A stretch of 64,000 nucleotides of DNA, taken from NCBI GenBank assembly GCA_947034885.2, contig OX344752.2, forward strand, positions 12,710,001 to 12,774,000, written 5' to 3'. The position numbers and the translations under genes were made by a program. Positions 34,430 through 47,340 of this stretch are shown piece after piece (position 1 is the first letter of the stretch; each line of letters opens with the position of its first letter). Under the pieces are notes generated by a model. The model was not told where the DNA came from, ran no database searches, and saw only the letters and a program-made list of their open reading frames with translations. The DNA is from Thuidium tamariscinum (Eukaryota; Streptophyta; Bryopsida; Hypnales; Thuidiaceae).

Positions 34430-34730
34430 AATTGTTAAAAGCATCAAATTTTTTTTAATCACAAAACTAAAAGGAAAAGCATCAAATTGTAAAAGCATCA
34501 AATTGTAAAAGCATCAAATTGTAAAAGCATCAAATTGTAAAAGCATCAAATTGTAAAAGCATCAAACTTTTAATCACAAAACTAAAAGGAAAAGTTTTAA
34601 CAATTGTAAAAGCATCAAATTTTTTTTAATCACAAAACTAAAAGGAAAAGCATCAAAATTGTAAAAGCATCAAATTGTAAAAGCATCAAACTTTTAATCA
34701 CAAAACTAAAAGGAAAAGTTTTTATCCCAA
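34430..34730. repeat. 16-bp tandem repeat with higher-order structure
   Basis: The unit AAAAGCATCAAATTGT is repeated at least five times without change, then again after an interrupting module AATCACAAAACTAAAAGG that itself appears four times. The copies are almost identical, so the expansion is recent. It abuts the satellite block on its right. Confidence 0.93.
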
Positions 34731-34734
34731 TCAT

Positions 34735-35345
34735 CACCATTACTACTTTATATTTACTCTATATAAAATTAAAGTGAAAAACTATTCATCATTAGAAGGA
34801 GTCTAGGAAAATTTCTAAAAATAAATAATGAAGTTTTTATTTAAATATTCACCCTTTTTTTAATCTTTATATCAATGTCATAAATAATACATGAAATTAA
34901 TGATTTTTTGTGAATTACAATACATGATTGGGTATGTTTATATGGCTTCAAATATCCAACATATGCATATATATAATTTTAAAATCAAAAGACAAAATTT
35001 ACATGATCAAGTAGAGTTTTCATTTAACAATTGTGAAAAATGAATATAAAAGTTCTTAATGAAATCTCCACCTTTTATATTTTTAAACCAACATGAAAAA
35101 ATATTCAAAATTGAGAGGATTCTTCAAGAATTGCAAAATTACAAGAATAGATTCATAATTAATCTACCTTCTATTATTAATTTTGTTAAATCAATCTAAC
35201 AAATAATGCATGCATAAGATGGGTTTTTTGAAGATTCTAAAAAGTAATTGGAAGAAATCTCTTTTAAAACTTCTATTCATTATTTTTTAATTTTAAACTC
35301 AAAGTGATAAATCATTTATGATTTTCAATCTTGAAGAATTGCAAA
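34735..35345 (+). repeat. Diverged tandem satellite, continuation
   Basis: About six units of the 100-bp satellite, in the same orientation as the earlier blocks. Confidence 0.68.
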
Positions 35346-36840
35346 AAATAAATAGAAAAGTTTTGTGGAATTTAGTCAAAATATTAAAAAAAATACATAA
35401 AAAGAGTGTTAGGAGAGTTTTGGTAGCAATTTCTACCAAAATGGTGAAGAAACATTTTAGAAGGTGGAAAATTCCTAATTCTAAGGATTTTCATTATTCT
35501 AAAGTCTTAGAAGTGAGTTTGAGAGAATATTTAGCAATTCCGAGAGATGTGAGGATATAAGAGTTAATTTGTCTGTCTATGTAAAATCAACCTTTTAAGG
35601 ATGCACATGGCATACTGGTTAAACCAAAAAAGTCTATCATAGATCTAGAGAGTCTACAAGAATCTAAATCCAATTTCCATGTGAATTGGGTTTAAAAGTA
35701 AAAACCTTTAGAGATAACTTTAAAAATTGAAGTACTAGAACATTGAAGATGGTGGAATTGACAATTGAAGACTACGGAGAGGTGTTTCAAGGGTAGGAGC
35801 ATGCCAAGAGCCAACAAGAATCAAGCAATTGTCTAAGATTCCAGAACCAACATTGACATCGAATTTCATGAGAATTTACAACCTGGGAGCGGATTGATTG
35901 GAGTACCAAGAACAAATGATGTCCGATTGTAGCAAATGAGGAGACATTCCTTTCTCTCATAGACATTCCTAATGACTTTAGCTTGACAAATTCATCAAAA
36001 AGTGCAAATTCCAAAAGTTAAATTTTTAACTTTTAATTGGAGTTACCGGAATTCTAATTTACACTCACAAATGGCCTAAGAGTGAGGGATAAGGGGTCCT
36101 TCAGACTAATTGGGGTCTTTTGAAGACAATTAAACAATGGCATAGACGGATATCCGTTTTGAATTGTTCCCTAAAAAATAGAAAGGGTCAACTCTTAGTT
36201 TGATTTTTTTATGTTAATTGCGATTAATTAAAAGTGAATTGGAAAATATCATTTGGAAAATCAAAGATTGGATTTGGTCAAGATGTCTTTTTTGCGTAAA
36301 AAACCATCTTTGGATTAAAGAAAGACAATTTTCAAAATAATTCTTGATTAATTTGCAAAATATCTAGATAGATTAGGATTAATTTCAAAATATCTTGGGT
36401 TAAGATCTTGGATTTGATTTGGCCAAGATTTCATTAGCTAAATGGAGAGAGTTCTAGAATTTTCCACCATTAAACAAGTATTACTTTGAAATTACATTTA
36501 GGATAGATTAGGAAAATAGTAACAAAGTGTTTTCATTGGCAATTTACCGGAGAGGGTCCAAAAATGGGTATATAAGGGCCCCCTCGAGGTTGCTAATACC
36601 CTTATTTCTCGCACATTGACACTTTGTTCTTCTATTTTCATTTCATGCTATTGGCGTGGTCGGAGCACAGCTTGGACTAAAGGTCTTGGCCAAATTTATT
36701 TTATATTTTGTTGTTGAAACTTTGAAGGCTTAGCACCCTTTCAATTGATTCCTATTTTCTATTTCGTGTCAGAAGTTTGACCTCAACCTCTTGTTGGATT
36801 ATGTTGTGAAAACTCTAAAGTTTTAGTACCAAAATTCGGT
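35346..36840. other. Possible LTR-like or promoter-bearing segment
   Basis: No gene is recognised. A strong plant-style TATA box (GGGTATATAAGGGCCCCCTC, TATATAAG at 36569-36576) lies in an unusually GC-rich patch, and 36560-36680 could be the U3-R region of a decayed LTR retrotransposon. No matching second LTR is visible, so this is only a suggestion. Confidence 0.35.
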
Positions 36841-37130
36841 TAAACATTGTTATGTGTACCTCCTTTGGTTGCAAAATTTTGAAATACTAAGACATTTTGG
36901 GAATTTAGAGTGAAAGTTTGGTTAAATACTATCATGTATACATCCTTTGGTTTCTAATAGTTTGAAAGTACTAGTTTGTGGAAATTTCAGTTATTGAGCA
37001 CCAAAGTTTGGTTAAATACTGTCATAAGTACCTCCTTTGGTTGCAAAATTTTGAAATACTAAAACATCTTGGGAATCTAAAGTGAAAGTTCAGTTAAACA
37101 CTGTCATGTGTACCTCCTTTTGCGATTAAA
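36840..37130. repeat. Tandem repeat, about 85-bp unit
   Basis: GTACCTCCTTTGGTTGCAAA or close variants occur near 36856, 36936, 37027 and 37110. Between them is ATTTTGAAATACTAARACAT and AGTGAAAGTTYRGTTAAA. Four moderately diverged units. Confidence 0.85.
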
Positions 37131-37600
37131 ATTCTTAAAATATTATTTGACAATCCCTATATGACAAAGCTATAGCTCTTCCCTACTTAAAGTTGAATTA
37201 AAATTGCAAAGCTTTGAATCTTTTATAAACACCAAAAACGCTAAAGCTTGGATAACAAGTTGAATTATTATTCAAAATCAAGTCAAAAGCTAGAGTGGGG
37301 AGGAAATAGACAACTATCTTTAGGCATTTCATGATTCCCAAGACACTTGGGAAATTGAGGAATTGTTTTAGCATCCTAATACTCTTCTTTTCATTTGCTT
37401 TAAGCTCATTAGATAGAAAATTTGACAACACTCTTGAAACAAAAAAATATTAGATTGATAGTTCATTTTATTAGATTAGAGATAATCATTTAGTTTATCC
37501 CATTCTCTAGTTTAGTTTTAGTGTTAGAACCAAAAAAACAAAAAACAAATCAAAGTGGAATCAACCAGCTAGCTAGTTCAAACTGACCAGGGCAAGCAAG

Positions 37601-37815
37601 CACTAGTAGAAACCCATGTTTAATGTAACAAGACCTAATTTTTCTTGACGGATTTTGCTAGACATCAAATGTAACAACTTGTGTTTTCATGTCAACATTG
37701 ATGTTATGTTGAACGTTTTTGATGACACAAAAACATAAATTGTTACATTTGATGTTTAACAAAATCCGTCAAGAAAAATTGATCTTGTCACATTAAACAA
37801 GGATTTCTACTAGTG
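37601..37815. mobile_element. CACTA-type MITE, TSD AAG
   Basis: It starts CACTAGTAGAAACCCATGTT and ends with TTTCTACTAGTG, flanked by AAG on both sides. Mirrored inner blocks are TTTTTCTTGACGGATTTTG and ACATCAAATGTAACAA. Closely related to 5721-5990 and 51307-51502 inside, but with TAGTAG rather than TATAAG near the ends. Confidence 0.92.
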
Positions 37816-40212
37816 AAGGCTACGAATTAAGGAATGAACGAACTAGGCCAGTGGTCGGGGGTCGGGAAATCAAGAGCCAGGTGGGATTTGGGGAGTCCAA
37901 GGAGTGGAACTCAAACTATGCAAGTTTGTAGTGTAAACTTCAACTATTCAACAAAACCCAAGGCAAATAGTACATGGGGGTAATTTCACAAGGAAAGGCA
38001 AATAAGTCTATCGTATTATGACTAAGGTCACTTGTTTTGTATTTTGGATACTTATCTAAGTCATTTTATGTGCTAATTTTGGGAGTAAATAACCAAATCC
38101 ACTCTCGTGTCAATTTTCCACAATCCATTACCAAATGCTATTATATAAGACCCAATGAATGATGTCACAATCCTGTCTAGAGATAGGCTCGTGTCAAATA
38201 TTCTTGTCAATTCGTCTTAAGGTGGTCAATTTGCCAATGCATGCTCTATCAACTTAATCAAAACAGTACCAAGTTATATATTTCAAATACAATTAAACTT
38301 TTAGGTAAATAATGCCTTCATTATTTCCATTTTCTTTTACCATATGCAGTTTACATTATTCTATATTATTTAGCCTATTTGCTAAATTAAATGCAAATAT
38401 CAAGCCGATATTTACTAACAATTTGTCCATATGCAAAGCATGAAAAGATTGAATACTTATCTATTCAATTTGACCTTTATCTTTTCACCAACTGATCCAC
38501 CTCCATCTTTATCTTTCAAGGTGACTTTCTTTAAATTGGCTTTGGCAAAGTCAAGTGGTCATACATATGTTCTTTGTTTAAATCATGTCTTTAATTTTGA
38601 CTTATTAAATTTATTTATTTGATATTTGAATTTATTTGTTATGGAAAGTTGATTTATCACACTCAAATGATATTCATTTAATTTTTGTGAAATTCCTCAC
38701 AACTTGAATTGTTCATTTATGATTTTTTATTTCTTCCGCTCTTAAAAATTGATCATTTTCAGATTTTCGAGTAGATTGAATTTATTAAATTTCAGTAATT
38801 AGTCTTTTATAATTTAATGAATTCTATTTGAGAATTTAATAATCAATCGACCAAAATTAATTTAATAGATTTCATTGAAGTCAAATATAAATTGATTGAT
38901 ATCTAATTGTCCAAGCAATTTTACCGAAACATATTCTCTTTTGAAATTTGAACCATCCTTACAATTTACATGTTCATATTTAATAAATTGAGGAAAGAAA
39001 ATTAATATTCAGAATTACAATGATTAATAGTCAATTTGTAATTTTAAAATATTAAATTCAAATTTCACAAGACAAGGAAAATTAGTTTCTCACCCAAATA
39101 TTAATCTTTACAATAGTGATTATAATCTCAGTCAATTTTGATTACTACGGAAGACAAAAGTTTCTCAAGAATCATATCCCAAAGCACAAATTCTTGCCAT
39201 CAGATTACTCCTTCAAATATTAATTTCAGTTTTAACAATTAATGAAATTCGACTATGAGCTTATTTGACAATTCTCATAGTAAGGATTCAAGATACAATC
39301 AATGTGCTTCCAACATCCAGCATACTTTCTCAAACCATCAAGCAAATTGTTTGAGCATATCTTCCCTCATTAAATTCTATTTGCAAACTCCAAATTGTCA
39401 CTTAATCAAATAACACCATACATATAATCTCAACATATATACAGTTGAATTGACTGAATCCTCAAAATCCAACAATGAATTCACAATTTCCAAAACAACT
39501 GGTCACCAACAAACCACAGACAAATAAACATACATTAACTTGGGATAACCTTCCATCAACCAATTAGACCAAAAATTTGAGATTCCCTCTCAAACAATTA
39601 GGCACACATATTAGATTTATTACAATTAACTCAAAACAATTTGACTGAATCAATAACCACTCATTTGGCTACCCGCCAATTAGACAATTCACTTCAAATT
39701 AACTCACAATGCTCAAATTGACACTCTCAAATCACAATTTAATTCAAGAACAAACTTAAAATCCAAACACAAATAAATCACACACAAATTGATAGGATGA
39801 CCTCCTAATCAATTCACACAAACAATGAGACTCACAAGAAATTCACAACACTCACTACCCGTGAGGTTGGAATACAAGACAAATTGCAAAAATACAATAT
39901 ATTGATAATATTGGCAAAGTACAAAAATTGACAAGAACTAGATAACCAAGAGAGTGAGAGAGAGAATGGGAATAGCCTCATTATCATATAGTCTACAAGG
40001 AAGGAAAAGAATTGGAAAACATGTCCTTTCAATTCTCAACTTCTAACTACCTATTTGACCCGCTTTTGAATCTAAGTCTATTAGCCCATTAAAATCTTCA
40101 AATAGACTTTCACACAAGATTTAATGCTAATTGTCACACTAACATGGGAAATAGACTAATTCAGTTTTTTATTCACATTAGCTAAGCCAACTAAGCAAAA
40201 AGTTTCAAAATT
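37816..40212. other. AT-rich DNA, no gene found
   Basis: A less AT-rich patch at 37820-37960 is followed by long AT-rich sequence with recurring AAATTCA/AATTTGA phrases. No termini, tandem period or convincing open frame. Confidence 0.45.
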
Positions 40213-40216
40213 TTAA

Positions 40217-41162
40217 CCCCTAAACCCCTAACAGCGTTTTCACCAAAAAAAAATGCTCCAAAACTGCCATTTCTAATACAAGAGCAATTTTTTTTAAAAC
40301 ACATTTTTGACTCATGTAACCGTAGGATCTTGTAATAAGGTGGTTTGTAAATATGTGGAAAAAATTTCAGAAATTTCCACTATGTAGATTGCAAGATATA
40401 AGCATTTGAATTGACAAAAACTGTTTTTTTATCCCTGCGAAAATCCGGGTAGCTGCACTTCACAAGGTCACATTTGTGTGAAAAAAATTTCAAAATGGTG
40501 GTTACTCTTTGAATTCATACTTCAATGCAAGTTGGCTACATTCTCAAAAAAAATTCAAACCATTTGGAATTGTACAACATATAGGAAAAAATAAGTAAGT
40601 AGAAAGAAGTAAAAAATGAGCCAAAATATTAAATTGTGAACATTTTATTCATGGAATTGAAAATTTTCAATCCCAATGATTAAAATGTTGAAATAAACAA
40701 TCTACACCTTTTGCTTTTATTTTTTTCCAAAAATATGAAAAATTGAATTAAATGAAGAATTTCAAACTTTTTTTGCACTGTGTAGATTCTGTAACTGGCC
40801 GCAAACTACCCCAAACTCAAAATCTTCATAACTTTTGACTCATTGATCGGAATGGATTGATTCAAAGCTTCCCATATCTGTATAAACCTAAATAATCAAT
40901 TTGAAATTTCACTTTTCAAAAAAAAGTTTTTTTGAAAAAGTTTTTTCAGCTGCCCGGACTACCCGCCGAGCAAACAAAGTGACATATCATGCCATAACTT
41001 TTTATCCACAAAGTCAAAAGTTATAAAAATTGTTGGGCCTGAAAGCTACTCCTTGGACACACATTGTATCAAAATTTCAAAGAAAAAAAATAAAAATTCC
41101 ATCCGTAGTGAGCTGCCCAAAAAATCTATAATCTCAAAAAACTCTGTTTAGGGGTTTAGGGG
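40217..41162. mobile_element. piggyBac-like non-autonomous element, TTAA-flanked
   Basis: It begins CCCCTAAACCCCTAACAG and ends CTGTTTAGGGGTTTAGGGG, with TTAA at 40213-40216 and 41163-41166. The ends are nearly exact inverses and resemble telomere repeats, although there is no array. The interior shares CCGTAGGATCTTGTAA, TTGCAAGATAT and CATAACTTTTGACTC blocks with the other copies. No coding. Confidence 0.72.
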
Positions 41163-41166
41163 TTAA

Positions 41167-42118
41167 GTCTACAAAGTTCAAAACTCAACTCTCCACCATT
41201 AAAAATCATTTAAGTAAGTAATCCATTACTAAACTCTACATCAATATTACAAAAGTCAGGTTTTTGACCAAATTAAAAAGAATTGTAAAAGAAAATTCCA
41301 ACTAATAATTTCAATTTTTAGTCAAAAATCTAACATTTGTAGCATCCATAAATACTTCACCACCTCATATCAACTTTCAACCTCCATAGCCAACTCTTAT
41401 TGCAAATGCAAGAATGAGTTGGAGAAGAATGAAGTAGAAAAAAACAAGGTTATGGGAAGAATCCCACGTGAGGGAATTAACATTAAAAAAACAATTTTCC
41501 AAAGAATCTCACTATTGAATTTGGTTCTTTATTCCCCATCTTTGACCTTTGGCATTTAAAAACTAGTTTTTATAGAATCTTACTATTGATTATTGAATTG
41601 GTTCTCATTTTTGGGATATGTTCTACATTCTTTGATGGTTAATTCTTAATTAGATTCTTAGAAGGTTTGGATTTTGTTGGTTTTTTTTCATTAGGCCTAA
41701 TAAGCCAAAAGGGAAAAAACAAATTGACAACTAATTTCTTTAAGAATTACGAAAAATTCAAAAATTAATTAGATTTGAAAAGATTTAATTAGATTTTTAG
41801 GTTCCAAATTAATTGCCAATTGAATTTAGGCTTAGGATTCCAAAAAAGAAAAAAAAAAATAACAAAAATAATAAATTAGTTAGAATTATCAATTTCTTTT
41901 TATAAAACTATTTGCTAGGAATTTAATTGTTCAAGTAGTTTAGGAATTCATTTGTTCAACTTAGAAGATTGAATTAACTTGGTGGTATTTTTCTAATTAC
42001 TAGAAAATTAGGAATTGATGAAAATACACAATTAATTTAAATCCCTATAACTGTTAGTGTTTTGAATTAAGGATCAATTTCCATTTTACCAATAAAGTGA
42101 GAAATTATCATGGATTAG
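41167..42118. other. AT-rich DNA, no gene found
   Basis: Low-complexity AATTAG phrases, no termini, no coding signal until the small open frame that follows. Confidence 0.45.
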
Positions 42119-42223
42119 ATGGATGGGCAAGATGAGTTCAACGAGGAAATCGCCAGCGATTTCATACACATAATGATGTTTGATGATGAGATGATGGAGA
42201 TTTATGCTAAGGAAGGAAATTGA
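42119..42223 (+). CDS. Small acidic open frame, 34 codons, uncertain
   Basis: ATG at 42119 opens a 34-residue frame with MDGQDEFNEEIASDF followed by IHIMMFDDEMMEIYAKEGN. It is strongly acidic and uses balanced codons unlike the surrounding AT-rich DNA, so it may be the start of a transposon or host protein whose remainder is lost or lies in another exon. There is no splice donor or domain to support either. It could equally be chance. Confidence 0.25.
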   Translation: MDGQDEFNEEIASDFIHIMMFDDEMMEIYAKEGN

Positions 42224-42559
42224 TCCCATTTGATTTTTATTCTCATTATTTTGTTGTTAAGTTTTATTTTGCCAAATGCTTGGAATTAGTGATTAGTTAG
42301 ACTTTTACATTAGAAATTTAGAATTAACTAGAGTCGAGTAGTTGACATTTTAGACTAAAATTTAGATTAGAAAATTCATAGAAATCCTTTACCTATTGAC
42401 CATTACCATCTATTAGTGAAATTAGTGATTTTATAGGATTAACTGACGTAATTAAAAGAGTTAATTGCTTAGAAGGCACTCTTTGAACACCCAATTAGGA
42501 TAAAGTACCTGATTAGACACATAACCCGTGTGTTAGGTTTTAAGCTCAAGGGAAGAGTT

Positions 42560-43020
42560 AGAATTGCTGACATGACAAATGATTCATAATGTTTATATTC
42601 TATGAAAATTCAAAAAATTTAAAAAGAAAGCTCTCATATACATTTCTACCATTCAATTTTTTAATATAAAATTAGAGTGACAAATAATTCATGACTAGAA
42701 GTCTCAAAGAACTACAAATAACTAAACAGAAGAATTTCTACTTCAATCTCTACTTTGTTTTTAATTTATGATCAATGTGACAAATAATTCAAAAGTATAA
42801 GAATTATCTTATTTGAAAAAAAATTGAAAAGGGAAGTTCCTACTAAAATCTCTATTTAGTTTCTTATTTTAAAATGAAAGTGAAAAATAAAGTATGAGTA
42901 GTATGATTTTTTGAAAATCACAAAAATAAATTGGTGCAATCTTACTTCAATCTTCACCCTTCATTTTTATATTTTTAAATCAGTGTAAGTATGTGATAAT
43001 TAATATATTAAATCTCTACT
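42560..43020 (+). repeat. Diverged tandem satellite, forward block
   Basis: Four or five units with GACAAATGATTCATAATG, GACAAATAATTCATGACTAG and GACAAATAATTCAAAAG spaced about 100 bases, in the same orientation as the 25-35 kb blocks. Confidence 0.7.
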
Positions 43021-43029
43021 TTAAATTTG

Positions 43030-44420
43030 GCACATTGATTAGAAATTAAAAATAAATGGTGGTGATTCAAGTAAAAAACATTCATCTTAATATTTTTGGC
43101 TATTTTCAAAAAGACTTTGTAATCATGAAGCATTTGCTATGGTGGTTTTTAGAATAATAAACAAGAAATAGAACTTTTAATAAGAACATTCCGATAAATT
43201 TTTTGTAATTTTCCAAAACTCTTTCTCATTATAAATTATTTGTCACCTTAATTTTGCAAATGAAGAATAAATGGTAGCACTTCTCTATTTTCTTAAAATT
43301 TTAAAAATGATCCTTATCAAGTGTTATTTATTATACCAAATTAAAAGTTTTAATATTAAAATTTTTGAGTGGGCATTCAATTAGAAACTTTCCATTAGCT
43401 TTTGCAATTTTTAAAAAGTCTGCTAATAATGAATTAATTCTCATTTTGATTTAAAAATTAAAAATTAATACAAACTTCTTCATTTATTTTTGATGATTTA
43501 ACCCTAATCATCCTAATCAAGTATGATTTGCTATACTAAATTAAAAATTAAAAAATTGATATAAAGGTGAAAATTCTTTTATTCATTTAATGCAAATTAC
43601 AAGGAATCTTCCTAATAATGAATTATTTTCTAATTTGATATTACAAATTAAAAAATAATGAATAAATATTTAAATAAGAACTTCTCCATTTATTTTCAAA
43701 AAATTTTAAAGTCTCATTATTCTTGAATTATTTGTTACATTGATTTGAAAATTAAAAATAAAGTATAGAGATTTAAATAAGAGCTTTTCTATTTAATTTT
43801 TGTAATTATTTAAGATTTTTCATCATGGATTGTTTTTTCTTTCATTTTATAAATAAAAATAAATAGTATAGATATAAGTAAGAATTTATATAACAAATTT
43901 GTAAACTTTTGTAATTCTCAAATAATTATAAACTATTAATCATATTGATGTAAAATAAAATAAAACTAAAAGATAGACATTTGAATAAGAATGTCACTAT
44001 TTTATTCACAATCTTCTTAGATTCTTTATCACAAATTAGTGGGCCATATATCGATGCCACAGTTAGAACTAAAGTAAAAGTAATTTTCTAATTTTTTGAA
44101 ATTTGTAAAATTTTGAAATTCAATAATTTTTTCACCGTATTTCGGAATGCCACGAAACCAAGCCCTTGCACCCCTTCTCACTAAGAGCTTTCCAACGATA
44201 CCAAGCACACGACTGGGAGATGCACGGTCTGGAAGATCTCAATGTAACAAAACAAAACAAAACAAACTATATGTCTTAAGGTATAGATTATTTTTTACTT
44301 TCATTTAATAAAAATAAAATAAATGGTGAAGATTTAATTTTAGATCTACTACAATTTAATTTTCAGACTATATGTTACTTTGATTTTAAAGTAAAAAATA
44401 GATAAAATTTTAAATAAGAA
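43030..44420 (-). repeat. Diverged tandem satellite, inverted block
   Basis: From about 43.03 kb the satellite reads in reverse: AAATTATTTGTCACCTT, TGAATTATTTGTTAC and GAACTTCTCCATTTATTTT, the complements of the forward unit, recur about every 100 bases. At 44040-44240 a less AT-rich stretch (GCCACGAAACCAAGCCC) interrupts it. The change of polarity makes 42.6-44.4 kb a large imperfect inverted repeat. Confidence 0.7.
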
Positions 44421-46019
44421 CTTGTCAATTTATTATTTGCAATCTAAAGTACAAAATTTGGTAGTGCTCATTGTCATTGACTTGATTCTACAATAGGAAT
44501 TATGAATCATTTTCCATCCATTAGTAGCTAAGTGAAAATTACAAAGAAAAAAGACAAGGAGATGACTAGGGAGCATGAAAGAAAGGTAGTCAAAATGAAG
44601 GCTATTGAATGTTATGAAGACCATCCTACTCATGTTTTGTTTGAAAGTGTGTAGTCCATCTTTAGAGTGGATAGTGTCATATTGGGTTTTACATATAAAA
44701 TATTATAATAAATACAAATGTCATTTTTTAATTAGTTTTCAAATTATTTTGAACAATTCCTATAACAATTTCAAAAGTGTAGTCTACATTTGTTCAATAT
44801 TCTCTACATTCAAGACCTACAAGTGCAGTACTTTAATCATGTAGATACATCATGTGATTTCTACACTACTAAACTCCTGTAAATTTCACGATCAATAGAG
44901 AATACAAGTGTAAACATCACATGTTTGCGTGAATGGGAAGATTGGTCAATTTTGTCTTTGGTCATGCATGCCGGTGATAGTACACGATGTCAAGATCTTG
45001 GATATCATCGTCATTGTGGTCAATTATAAATAAATTCTAAAGCAACCATTATGATTCCACGACTTGGATAATTGAAACATAAAATGATTTAGTAAGCACT
45101 GTGGAAGTTTTTTTAAAACTATGCAGTAGGTTTGTGACTACTACATTTAAAGTGTATTTCACATTGAATTTTTGAATTTAAAGTGCATTCAACAATGAAA
45201 TTTGAAAATTAAATTAAAATGGGAGAAGAAATATGATTGATATATACTATGACATTGAAGTTGCATTATTCTTTTGAATTTAGGGTTGAAGTTTCTTTAT
45301 ATAGTGACACTACAATTTATTGTAAAAATTGGAAATGGAATTTACTGAGACATCTTAATTGAGATTTATCTCTTATAGAAATGACATTGAAGATTGTATA
45401 ACAAAATAGAAATTCAATTGAATGTTTAATTTAATTTGAGAAAGAAACATATATCAAATTTATAAGTCAAGAATTTACATTCACTTACATACCTGTCTCC
45501 TAGCTCTTACATACCATCAACTTTGCAAGGGCTCTCTTCTTTGTCCAACTAAAAATATGAGCACTAGATACCTTGAATATTGAGATGCTTGATCAGACAT
45601 TTAAGAACACTTGATTCAATATGCATAAACATATTGAATACAAAATGTCAAAAACATTTTGAAAAACTTAAAATGCATAATATTTGAATTTCATCAACGC
45701 AACATGTAGTTGAAGTTTTTGAAACTGAATTGTAGTTGGGGAAGAACCTTCACCCAAAATGTATTGTCTAATTGTCACAAATAGATAAGAAAAGTTCAAG
45801 CCTTTCATGGATTTACTAAGGCATGAGCGGTTCATGTTTTTTAAAGATTGATGGCTAAAATAGTGGGGCCTTTTATTTCAAATTTCAATTAGACAGCCAT
45901 TGATTTTTGGCATGGGGTGGGAAGAGGTGGGAATGGGTGGGGGGTGGGATTTGCATGATTCATCAATCACCATAGATAGTTAATTAATCTAATATAAAAT
46001 AATATTAAAGTGTGAATAT
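44421..46019. other. AT-rich DNA, no gene found
   Basis: The short open frames carry no domain. Around 45900-45945 there is a G-rich phrase GGGTGGGAAGAGGTGGG. Nothing else is identifiable. Confidence 0.4.
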
Positions 46020-46330
46020 TAAATTTAAATAATTATATTATTTTTTACAATTCTCTTAGACTTCTTTAAATCATGAATTGTTGGTCAATTTGATATTCAT
46101 AAATTAAATATTTTAAGAAAAATAAATTCAACTAAGAACTTCACCATTTACTATTTGTAATTTTTCAAAGAGTTATATATTACTTATATATTGTTTGTTA
46201 CTTTGATCAAAAACTACAAAAAAAAGATGAAAGTTTATGTGAACTTTCCTATTTATTTTTGACAATTCTCTAAAAGTCTTCCTAATAATGAATAATTTTT
46301 CACTTTGATTAATAAAAGGCTATTCTACTT
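46020..46330 (-). repeat. Diverged tandem satellite, inverted remnant
   Basis: ATCATGAATTGTTGGTCAAT and TAATGAATAATTTTTCAC are reverse-strand versions of the satellite phrase, with GAACTTCACCATTTACTA between. About three units. Confidence 0.6.
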
Positions 46331-47340
46331 TTTAGTGAGATATTATTACAATGTAGGTAATTTATGAAAAAAAATTGTTAGAGGTTAGAGTAGTTGACTG
46401 TTTGGAGAGGCATCTCTTGGATATTAGAAAATTTTGAAACTTTTTGAGAAACCTCTCATAGAATTCCACAAAAGATGTATTAGTCTAAATCTAATCTCTA
46501 CACAATTGTCAAAGGAAAATAAAATCTCGTACCATCCTTCAATTACTCGAGTCTATAGAATCTTTTACACATAGAAGAATCTTAACAAAACGAATTTGCT
46601 ATTGAGATTCTAGTATGAATTCAATCCAGAAACACTGTCCTTCAGCAGTAAATTTTCTTCATTGATTTGTTGCCATATTTCCCAAACCTACAAATTAACA
46701 ATGGAATTTCTACAAAAAGTGGAATTTAATTGGGAACTTAAAACCTATCCATGAAATTGGAGTCTAGGATTTTTATAAAGTTCTTTTGAGCCTATTTTAG
46801 CCAACTTCATCACATGCATGATAAGTGGGGCTATCTTAGGTAAAGGATGATTTAAGTGCTACAATGGGATTTCTTATAACTTAATGGATAAGTGTCCATG
46901 AAATTTATTCAAAATAATAATTGATGGTTCAACTACCTTCTTACCAATGTTAAAAAATCTAAAATAATGATTAATTGAAGCATTCATATCAGTTTTACAA
47001 AGAATCGTTTTTAGAAACCATCTCTATTACATTTTACATGTTGCAATGCTAGTTTTTGAACAAAACCGTATTTTTTTCCGAATCAAGCATGTGTGCTTTT
47101 GTAAGGCCTAGGAATGGCAAATAGCATTTTATGCTAAATTTCATTTGAAAATTCATAAGTGATTCATAAATACTCTAAAAATTATGAAACAACTTGTGTT
47201 AAATTCCTCATCTATTTATCTTAGACTGAAAAATGAGCTAGAAATATTTCCATCTAAAAAAATACATTAAAAAAATAAGCAGACCAGCCTTTAAATGAGC
47301 AGTTTTTGAGCCTCCTCCCTTACCTAGTGGTCAAGGCTGG
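46331..47340. other. No feature recognised
   Basis: AT-rich, no long open frame, no repeats that I can define. Confidence 0.45.

Noticed and set aside
34430-34730. Regularly spaced repeats resembling a CRISPR array
   Set aside because: The 16-base unit is tandem without unique spacers, in a plant nuclear context; it is a microsatellite-like array.
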